Assembly: GCA_045539475.1 (NCBI GenBank)
Contig: JAZQFJ010000097.1
Coordinates: 6,255 to 70,254, forward strand
Direction: 5' to 3'
DNA length: 64,000 nucleotides
From: SIG480 sp045539475
GTDB lineage: Bacteria; Bacillota; Clostridia; Oscillospirales; JAAYXM01
Below are positions 58,470 to 64,000 of the stretch, in pieces. Numbering within the stretch: position 1 is the first letter of the stretch; the number at the start of each line of letters is the position of its first letter. The notes under the pieces are model-generated. The model was not told where the DNA came from and did not search any database. It saw only the letters and a program-made list of their open reading frames with translations. Made by a program: the position numbers and the translations under genes.

Positions 58470-60695
58470 ATGAAGAGATTTGCAAAAACTTTATCTGTAT
58501 TGTTTGCTGCGATACTTGCAGTGTCTGCATTTGCATTTGCGGAAGAGGTGGAAGATGGAAAAACGTACATAGTTTATCCGAAAGAAACGGTTTCTCTCTT
58601 TTCTGCGGAGGGAGAGACGCCGAGATATATGGTTATTGGTGAAGAAGAGCTTAATATGCTTCTTGAAGAAGCTCCGGAAATGATAGATTGGTATGAGGAG
58701 AATAGTGGAGGGTGGTTTGTCTATGATGAAATATACACAGACCAATACAAAAAAGAAGATTTAGATGCCATTAAAGCGAGAGGGGCATGGGATAAGGGCT
58801 ACAAGGGCGGAAAAGTACGTGTTGCAGTAATAGACAGTGGGGTTGATACAACGCATCCGGAACTCAAAAATTGTGTTGTAGACCAGTGGGATTATATTGA
58901 TAATGACAATGTTGCGGATGATCAACTAACACATGGTACGGGCGTTGTTGGAGTTATAGCAGCTCCTCATGATAAATTTGGAATTAAGGGAATTGCACCC
59001 GAGGTTGAAATTGTGGCGCTAAAGGTCGGGAATAATGATAGCGACATAGAAGCTGAAACTATTGCTCGAGCGATAAATGATGCTGTTGGAAAATACGAAT
59101 GCAAAGTGATAAATATAAGCTTGGCAATCTCTGATTACAATCAAACTCTAAAAAACGCGATTGATAATGCAGTGAAAGCAGAAGTTGTTGTTGTTGCTGC
59201 TGTAGGTAATTATGAGGTCAAAGAAAAGGGAGAGGTAGATGAAAGCGGAAGTGTATTGGACAATACAACGTTCATAGTTGATAATACTCCCCTTTATCCG
59301 GCTGCGTATGAAAACGTTATAGGTGTTGGGGCTGTTGATTGGTTGGATTATAGTATTTCACACTTTTCTAAAGTGAATGACAGTGTTTTCATTACTGCAC
59401 CGGGAGAATATATTGTTACAACAGATCCGGGATACAAGACAGACAAAGGAACATTTATATATGTTGAAACTTACGGCACATCACTTGCTGCTCCGCTTGT
59501 AACAGGCGCAGTTGCACTTATCAGACAGGCAAATCCGGAGCTTACTCCGGAGGAGATTATGGACATCCTTGCAGAAAGTGCGCGAGATGACTCTAAGGGA
59601 GACGGATATGATACCGCATACGGACACGGTGTTCTGAACGTTGCGGCGGCGATTGAGCTTGCACTTGGACATGAAATGCTCGCTCCGGAAAATATTACAT
59701 ATACCGTTTCGGCGGAGAATAGTGAACTCAACGGAGCAGTAACCGTTGACAACTACATTCCCGGTAACATAGGCTCGCACCCGCTTGGTGCAAGCTTTAC
59801 CGCAAAGGCTAAGCCTACGGTTACGATAGGAAACGATACATACAAGTTTGCGTACTGGGCAAACGGCAACGGAACATATGTCAGCGGAGAGACACCGTAT
59901 ACTTTTATCGCTACAAGCAACTTCACGCTTCGCGCTGTGTATGACAAGGTTGTTGTAGACGAATCGGCAACAACAGAAAAGAAGGTTGAATTCTGGAACG
60001 GCAACGGAGTTTTGCTTGGTACAAAGAAAGCAAATAACGAAGGAAAAGTAAATTCTGATGACATTCCGGTAGCAGATGCAAAAATGACCGGATATGCATT
60101 TGACAGATGGATTGATGAAGATGAAAAAGAATTTACTGCGGAGAGTGTCCTTGAGAAGAACTTCACCCGTGTTGTAGCTCAGTTTGAAGACGCAGCTACA
60201 GAGTACAGCATAACCTTTGATGATGCCACCGATACAGATACAAAAGAAACCGGGGCATACGGGGAAAAGGTGACATATACCGCAACCGGTGATAGCTTCG
60301 ACTATTGGACGCTTGACGGTGAAATAGTCAGCTATGATCCTACAATTAAAATTGCATTGTGGGGAGCAGACAAAAAGCTCACCGCAGTATATGATAAAAC
60401 GGATATTGTAAAAAAACCGACAGTTGTGCTTGATACCGGTGCGGATGAAGCGAACTTCCTTATTTACTCAGTGCCGACGGGCTACACGATAGTAGATGCC
60501 GGTATTGTATTCGGAACAGAAGGGAGCACTCCTCGTGTTGCGAGCTTCCATTCAAAGGCGAGCGTGAAGAATATTCCGGAAAGCGGATTTGGACAGTTTA
60601 CATCACTTCCGGGAGGCGCAAACCACACAAAAGCAAGAGGATATCTTATTTACAAAGACCCTGACAACGTGACCCGCGTAATCTATGCAGATTAA
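58470..60695 (+). CDS. Secreted subtilisin-like (S8) serine protease with C-terminal InlB-like repeats
   Basis: The 741-residue protein has a signal peptide (MKRFAKTLSVLFAAILAVSA, cleavage near AFA-EE) and a pro-region. The S8 domain (~115-395) shows the catalytic triad: Asp in VAVIDSGVDTTHPEL, His in THGTGVVGVIAAP and Ser in YGTSLAAPLVTGAVAL. After it come three beta-rich repeats of the Listeria-Bacteroides type (YKFAYWANGNG, YAFDRWIDEDEKE, DSFDYWTLDGE), each ending in a L.AVYDK/VVAQFED-like strand. A C-terminal domain of ~90 residues follows. No LPXTG or membrane anchor is visible. It is a single-gene unit with its own promoter. Likely role: extracellular protein degradation or processing. 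Confidence 0.9.
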   Translation: MKRFAKTLSVLFAAILAVSAFAFAEEVEDGKTYIVYPKETVSLFSAEGETPRYMVIGEEELNMLLEEAPEMIDWYEENSGGWFVYDEIYTDQYKKEDLDAIKARGAWDKGYKGGKVRVAVIDSGVDTTHPELKNCVVDQWDYIDNDNVADDQLTHGTGVVGVIAAPHDKFGIKGIAPEVEIVALKVGNNDSDIEAETIARAINDAVGKYECKVINISLAISDYNQTLKNAIDNAVKAEVVVVAAVGNYEVKEKGEVDESGSVLDNTTFIVDNTPLYPAAYENVIGVGAVDWLDYSISHFSKVNDSVFITAPGEYIVTTDPGYKTDKGTFIYVETYGTSLAAPLVTGAVALIRQANPELTPEEIMDILAESARDDSKGDGYDTAYGHGVLNVAAAIELALGHEMLAPENITYTVSAENSELNGAVTVDNYIPGNIGSHPLGASFTAKAKPTVTIGNDTYKFAYWANGNGTYVSGETPYTFIATSNFTLRAVYDKVVVDESATTEKKVEFWNGNGVLLGTKKANNEGKVNSDDIPVADAKMTGYAFDRWIDEDEKEFTAESVLEKNFTRVVAQFEDAATEYSITFDDATDTDTKETGAYGEKVTYTATGDSFDYWTLDGEIVSYDPTIKIALWGADKKLTAVYDKTDIVKKPTVVLDTGADEANFLIYSVPTGYTIVDAGIVFGTEGSTPRVASFHSKASVKNIPESGFGQFTSLPGGANHTKARGYLIYKDPDNVTRVIYAD

Positions 60696-60709
60696 AAAAA
60701 GACCAAACA

Positions 60710-60739
60710 CAATGCGCTCCGCTTTGGCGGGGCGCATTG
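60710..60739 (+). terminator. Hairpin after the protease gene
   Basis: A 13-base-pair stem (60710-60722 with 60727-60739, one G-T pair, four-base loop) has no T-run on the plus strand; A-rich sequence precedes it. Termination is likely but not certain. Confidence 0.55.
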
Positions 60740-60819
60740 ATATTAACACATCTTGTCTTTTCTGCATAGGATAAGCTGTAAGGGAAACCTTATAATAAAA
60801 TAAGGAGACTCGTGTATTT

Positions 60820-61032
60820 ATGGATAATCCATATATGATGAATCCGTCACGTGACGAAGATAACGACGATATCCGCGAAGATATGCTGCGTTGCGGTGAT
60901 ATGGTCGTGGGTATGGCATACGTGCCGATGCAGACATGGGATAATGTCTATGATATGTGCGAGGCACTATCAAGGGGTACGCAGTTTGCAGACCTCGATA
61001 AGCCGTTTTTCGGGGAGGATGTGTGGCGATGA
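60820..61032 (+). CDS. cotJA: Spore coat-associated protein CotJA
   Basis: The 70-residue protein has the clostridial CotJA pattern MAYVPMQTWDNVYDMCEALS followed by RGTQFADLDKPFFG. The acidic N-terminus (SRDEDNDDIRED) is variable in the family. CotJA, CotJB and the manganese-catalase-like CotJC form a coat complex made in the mother cell. ATAAGGAG about 16 bases upstream of ATG 60820 is the ribosome-binding site. The stop overlaps the cotJB start. I saw no convincing sigma-E promoter in the 120 bases before it. Confidence 0.9.
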   Translation: MDNPYMMNPSRDEDNDDIREDMLRCGDMVVGMAYVPMQTWDNVYDMCEALSRGTQFADLDKPFFGEDVWR

Positions 61033-61343
61033 GACAGATTAATAATTGTATGCAAAACGCAAAAAATTCCCGGATAAATAACTGCGGCGCAGACAATACC
61101 TGCCGCCGTTTGATGAAAAAACTTCGCGAGTATGACTTTGCGATAGTTGAAACTGCGCTCTTCCTTGATACGCATCCGAACAACAGAAAAGCACTTGCGT
61201 ATTATACAAAGCTACGTCGTGAGCGCGCTGCACTTGCGGCTGAGTATGAAAAGGTTGTTGGACCGATAACGATTTGCGGAAACGAGAGCGATGGCAAGTG
61301 GGATTGGATAACGGGCCCGTGGCCGTGGGAAGGGGAGTGCTAA
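61029..61343 (+). CDS. cotJB: Spore coat protein CotJB
   Basis: The 104-residue protein has LREYDFAIVETALFLDTHPN then NRKALAYYTKLRRERAALAA, the CotJB domain (PF12652). The tail KWDWITGPWPWEGEC is also typical. ATG 61029 overlaps the cotJA stop (ATGA), and GGGGAGG (61012-61018) is ten bases before it. CotJB needs the CotJC catalase-like subunit, whose gene follows but is cut short here. Confidence 0.9.
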   Translation: MRQINNCMQNAKNSRINNCGADNTCRRLMKKLREYDFAIVETALFLDTHPNNRKALAYYTKLRRERAALAAEYEKVVGPITICGNESDGKWDWITGPWPWEGEC

Positions 61344-61346
61344 TAT

Positions 61347-61490
61347 ATGTGGGTTTATGAGAAAAAATTACAGTATCCGGTAAAGATAAAAAAACCGAAC
61401 CCTGCCGCGGCAAAGGTGATTATTTCGCAGCTCGGCGGAGCGTACTGCAAATGTTTGAGTATGGGAAAAATGGCAACTATTTATTCTTAA
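61347..61490 (+). pseudogene. cotJC: cotJC, truncated after about 31 codons
   Basis: The frame starts MWVYEKKLQYPVKIKKPNPA then AAKVIISQLGG, which is the start of CotJC (a manganese-catalase-like coat protein of ~190 residues). From about base 61440 the frame reads AYCKCLSMGKMATIYS and stops, with no family similarity and none of the four-helix catalase body. RepA/ParA/ParB genes follow directly. I read this as cotJC interrupted by insertion of a mobile element, with the rest possibly at the element's other end outside the window. A simple deletion is the alternative. Confidence 0.85.
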
Positions 61491-61523
61491 AATAAAAGCA
61501 ATAATATTTTTCAGACAATTTAA

Positions 61524-61549
61524 GGGCGCTGCAGATGCAGTGCTTTTTT
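61524..61549 (+). terminator. Attenuator-like hairpin upstream of the replication gene
   Basis: Arms 61524-61533 and 61536-61545 pair with several G-T wobbles, followed by T-run 61544-61549. Lying between the junction and the rep start, it could terminate incoming transcription or act in copy-number control. Confidence 0.6.
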
Positions 61550-61582
61550 ATATACAACTTCAAAAAACAGAGGTGAACAAAG

Positions 61583-62494
61583 ATGCAATTTGAGTATTTT
61601 TATGGCAGCGAAGCCGAGCAGTTTTCCTTCTTCCGTATTCCCAAAGTTCTGTTTGCGGATGAACGATTCAAGGGTATGTCAACGGATGCAAAAGTGTTAT
61701 ATGGATTGATGCTTGACCGAATGGGATTGTCTGCAAAAAACAGATGGCTCGATGATGAAAATCGGGTGTATATCATCTACACAATGGAGGATATAATTGC
61801 AGATTTAGGTTGCGCCCGGCAGAAAGCAGCGAAACTACTCGATGAGCTTGATAAAAGTGTAGGACTGATTGAACGCAAGCGGCAAGGACTTGGCAAACCA
61901 AATGTGATTTATGTGAAAAACTTCACTCAAAATAATTTGTTGCTCGAAATCCCTCCTGTTTTTGATGCTGAAAATACGGAAAATCCTGAAGTATGGAAAT
62001 CAAACTTGCAGAAGTATGAAAATCAAACTTCTGGAAGTATGATTTTCACGCATCAAGAAGTATTAAAATCATACTCTAATAATACTGATAATAGTAATAC
62101 TGAATATAATAAAAAAGATATGATTGATTGGATGCGCGAGCGCGAAGAATACGAAAGGCGGATTAAAGAGAATATTGAGTACGATATTCTGCTTGAGCAG
62201 TACGACAAAATTTGGCTTGATGAAATAGTCGCAATTATGGTGGATGTGGTGTGCTCGAAGTCACCGTATGTCCTCATAAATCATGAGAGTTTTCCGCACG
62301 AGATAGTCAAAAACAGATTTCTTCAAATAAACACAACCCATATTGAATACATACATCTTGCCTTGCGGGAGAACACATCAAAAGTCCGGAATATCCGGGC
62401 TTTTTTAATTACAACAATTTACCGCTCGGCAGAAACCGCGGATAATTGGATATCAGCAAAAGTAAGACACGACTTAAAACAAGGAGGAACATAA
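61583..62494 (+). CDS. RepA_N-family replication initiator
   Basis: The 303-residue protein begins with FEYFYGSEAEQFSFFRIPKV, then MSTDAKVLYGLMLDRMGLSA, VYIIYTMEDIIADLGCARQK and GLIERKRQGLGKPNVIYVKN. This is the winged-helix domain of RepA_N plasmid initiators. A variable central region (~125-200) and a helical C-terminal region (residues ~200-303, host-range domain type) follow. It should bind an origin inside or near its own gene. AGAGGTGA about nine bases before ATG 61583 is the ribosome-binding site. The downstream parA begins one base after its stop. Confidence 0.88.
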   Translation: MQFEYFYGSEAEQFSFFRIPKVLFADERFKGMSTDAKVLYGLMLDRMGLSAKNRWLDDENRVYIIYTMEDIIADLGCARQKAAKLLDELDKSVGLIERKRQGLGKPNVIYVKNFTQNNLLLEIPPVFDAENTENPEVWKSNLQKYENQTSGSMIFTHQEVLKSYSNNTDNSNTEYNKKDMIDWMREREEYERRIKENIEYDILLEQYDKIWLDEIVAIMVDVVCSKSPYVLINHESFPHEIVKNRFLQINTTHIEYIHLALRENTSKVRNIRAFLITTIYRSAETADNWISAKVRHDLKQGGT

Positions 62495-62495
62495 C

Positions 62496-63314
62496 ATGAG
62501 CAAAGTAATCGCAATAGCAAATCAGAAAGGTGGTGTCGGAAAGACAACCACAACGGTAAATCTCGGCGTAGGACTTGTGAATGAGGGAAAACGTGTACTA
62601 CTCATTGACTGCGACGCACAGGGTAGTTTGACAGAAAGCCTCGGTATCACAAATCCCGATGAACTTGAGATTACAGTTTCATCAATGATGGGAAAGGTTA
62701 TGAACGAGGAACCGTTTGCAAAAGATGAAGGAATAATACACCACGCAGAGGGAGTTGACCTTCTTCCTGCGAATATTGAGCTTTCGGGAATTGAAACAAT
62801 GCTCGTAAACACAATGAACCGCTAAAGAGTATTGAAAACATACATAGACAAGGTTCGTGATAATTACGACTATGTTCTCATTGACTGCACACCGTCGCTT
62901 GGTATGCTGACGATAAACTCACTTGCTGCAGCAGACGAAGTTATCATTCCCGTTCAGGCACACTATCTCCCGGCAAAAGGATTGGAACAGCTTCTCAAAA
63001 CAGTAAGCAGGGTGAAAAGGCAGATAAACCCTGAACTTCAGATCGGAGGAATCCTTCTTACGATGACGGACAAGCGTACAAATCTATCAAGAGATGTGGC
63101 AACACAAATCCGTTTCAATTACTCAAAGCATTTAAAGATATATAAGACGGAAATTCCTATGTCAACACGAGCGGCGGAAGCATCAAGTGTAGGTATGAGT
63201 ATCTACACATATGACCGTCACGGCAAGGCGGCAGATGCGTATAAGAACTTTACAAAGGAGGTAAAGGACAGTGGCAAGCAACGGAATAAAGCTCGGTCTG
63301 AAATCATACGATGA
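62496..63314 (+). pseudogene. parA: ParA partition ATPase interrupted by an in-frame TAA
   Basis: Read through the stop, the frame encodes a 272-residue ParA/Soj ATPase. The deviant Walker A is IANQKGGVGKTTTTVNL at residue ~8. Walker A' is LLIDCDAQGSLTE, and Walker B is YVLIDCTPSLGMLTINSLAA. IPVQAHYLPAKGLEQLL and ILLTMTDKRTNLSRDV follow. Codon 110 (62823-62825) is TAA where relatives normally have Glu (NR-E-RVLKTYID). Both sides stay in the same frame. A single G-to-T change would explain it. The N-terminal 109 residues lack Walker B, so the split product should be inactive unless the stop is read through or the two parts reassemble. Confidence 0.85.
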
Positions 63315-64000
63315 CCTTTTTAAGACCGACGAAGGCAGACGCACAGAAGAAATAAAGCCGATAGCAATAACGGATTTAAAACCGTTTGAACAGCAGCCAT
63401 TTAAAGTTCTGCTTGATGAGAGTATGGACGAGCTTGTTGAAAGTATAAAACAAAGCGGAGTACTTTCACCAATCGTTGCCCGACCGCATAAGGACGGCGG
63501 ATATGAAATCCTTTCGGGACACAGAAGAGTAAAGGCGTGTGAGATTGCAGGTATAACAGAGATTCCGGTAGTAATCAAAGACCTTGATGACGATACCGCA
63601 ACAATCCTTCTTGTAGACAGTAACCTGCAACGTGAACACATACTTCCCAGCGAGAAAGCCTTTGCTTATCAGATGAAGCTTGAAGCGATGAAAAGACAAG
63701 GAGAACGGCGAGATTTAACTTCAACCCAAATTGGGCTGAAGTCAAATGGTAAACAATCAAGCGATATTTTAGCTGAACAAGTAGGCGAAAGTCGCAATCA
63801 AACTCAGCGTTACATCCGCCTTACAAATCTCATTGATCCGATACTTGATATGGTGGACGATAAGGAAATCGCACTTAATGCCGCTGTTGAGCTTTCGTAC
63901 CAAGGAAGTAAGGAGCAATCCGACGTGCTTGATGTTATAGGAATAGAAGCAACATCACCGTCTATTGAGCAGGCGAAGAAAATTCGCAGGTTTTACGATG
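63271..64000 (+). CDS. parB: ParB-like partition/DNA-binding protein, 3' end outside window
   Basis: The frame from GTG 63271 is open to the right edge (243 codons visible). It has IAITDLKPFEQQPFKVLLDE and then VLSPIVARPHKDGGYEILSG and HRRVKACEIAGITEIPVVIK, the N-terminal ParB CTPase domain with the G-x-R-R motif. QREHILPSEKAFAYQMKLEA and LAEQVGESRNQTQRYIRLTN follow, the latter being the HTH. AAAGGAGG at about 63254-63261 sets the start, which overlaps the end of parA. It should bind centromere-like sites and work with ParA. Confidence 0.88.
   Translation, partial: MASNGIKLGLKSYDDLFKTDEGRRTEEIKPIAITDLKPFEQQPFKVLLDESMDELVESIKQSGVLSPIVARPHKDGGYEILSGHRRVKACEIAGITEIPVVIKDLDDDTATILLVDSNLQREHILPSEKAFAYQMKLEAMKRQGERRDLTSTQIGLKSNGKQSSDILAEQVGESRNQTQRYIRLTNLIDPILDMVDDKEIALNAAVELSYQGSKEQSDVLDVIGIEATSPSIEQAKKIRRFYD

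Larger units (their letters stand above)
61440..64000 (+). mobile_element. Left part of an ICE/plasmid-like element inserted in cotJC
   Basis: From the point where cotJC loses similarity, the window holds a RepA_N initiator, parA and parB, a cargo-free plasmid maintenance block typical of integrative conjugative elements and plasmids of gut Firmicutes. The probable junction is 61437-61442, just after the codons for LGG. The right end, integrase and transfer genes are not in the window, so the element type is inferred. Confidence 0.7.

Noticed and set aside
60740..60819. Sigma-E promoter before cotJA
   Set aside because: TGATATT and CATAGGAT resemble the two boxes, but the spacing is about 20 bases rather than 13-15.

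Overview
The window looks like a chromosomal segment of an anaerobic, spore-forming (or formerly spore-forming) member of the Clostridia. The support is a conserved yab/div sporulation neighbourhood, SpoIIP, CotJ-type coat genes, pyruvate:ferredoxin oxidoreductase with a PduL phosphotransacylase, HemZ, and frequent GTG/TTG starts behind strong AGGAGG sites. I cannot name a genus. No tRNA or rRNA gene was seen. Outside the CRISPR array there is no gene-free stretch longer than about 300 bases.

Layout. 1-9.7 kb (+): the end of hemZ, a uridine-kinase-like gene, a zinc-ribbon protein, mtaD, then a block matching the Bacillus yabM-yabN-yabO-yabP-yabQ-divIC-yabR order (with an HU gene inserted) and ending in spoIIP. 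9.7-12.6 kb (-): mnmE, a methyltransferase and a YjdF-like membrane protein. 12.7-17.4 kb: an exonuclease, an E2-like acyltransferase, a degenerate polysaccharide-deacetylase-like lipoprotein/secreted protein (- strand) and an alanine/glycine:Na+ symporter. 17.4-23.0 kb: a type II-A CRISPR-Cas9 locus with tracrRNA, cas9, csn2 and a six-repeat array. Nearly all of cas1 and the 5' end of cas2 have been lost in one deletion, leaving a scar of eight or nine Cas1 codons. 23.1-25.4 kb: a MATE exporter and a lipid kinase.

25.4-49.0 kb is the most striking part. About twenty tightly packed co-directional genes lie between one good promoter and one strong terminator. They form a Wzx/Wzy-type exopolysaccharide pathway (initiating sugar transferase, glycosyltransferases, flippase, polymerase, two Wzz-like co-polymerases, a Gtr side-chain glucosylation trio). 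The same operon carries its own cyclic-di-GMP circuit: a Cache-GGDEF cyclase as the first gene, a Wzz-like protein fused to a degenerate GGDEF domain in the middle, and two EAL-domain proteins at the end. A membrane metallophosphoesterase with a DnaA-domain-I-like N-terminus is also present.

49-60.7 kb: two tandem amidohydrolases with a MetY-type PLP enzyme, a divergent XRE/SLOG pair with repeated operator-like sites, then (- strand) pyruvate:ferredoxin oxidoreductase, a nitroreductase and PduL, and a secreted subtilisin-like protease. 60.8-64 kb: cotJA, cotJB and only the first ~31 codons of cotJC. The reading frame then leaves the family sequence and enters a plasmid/ICE-like module (RepA_N replication initiator, ParA with an in-frame stop, ParB cut by the window edge). 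This suggests an integrated mobile element that split cotJC.
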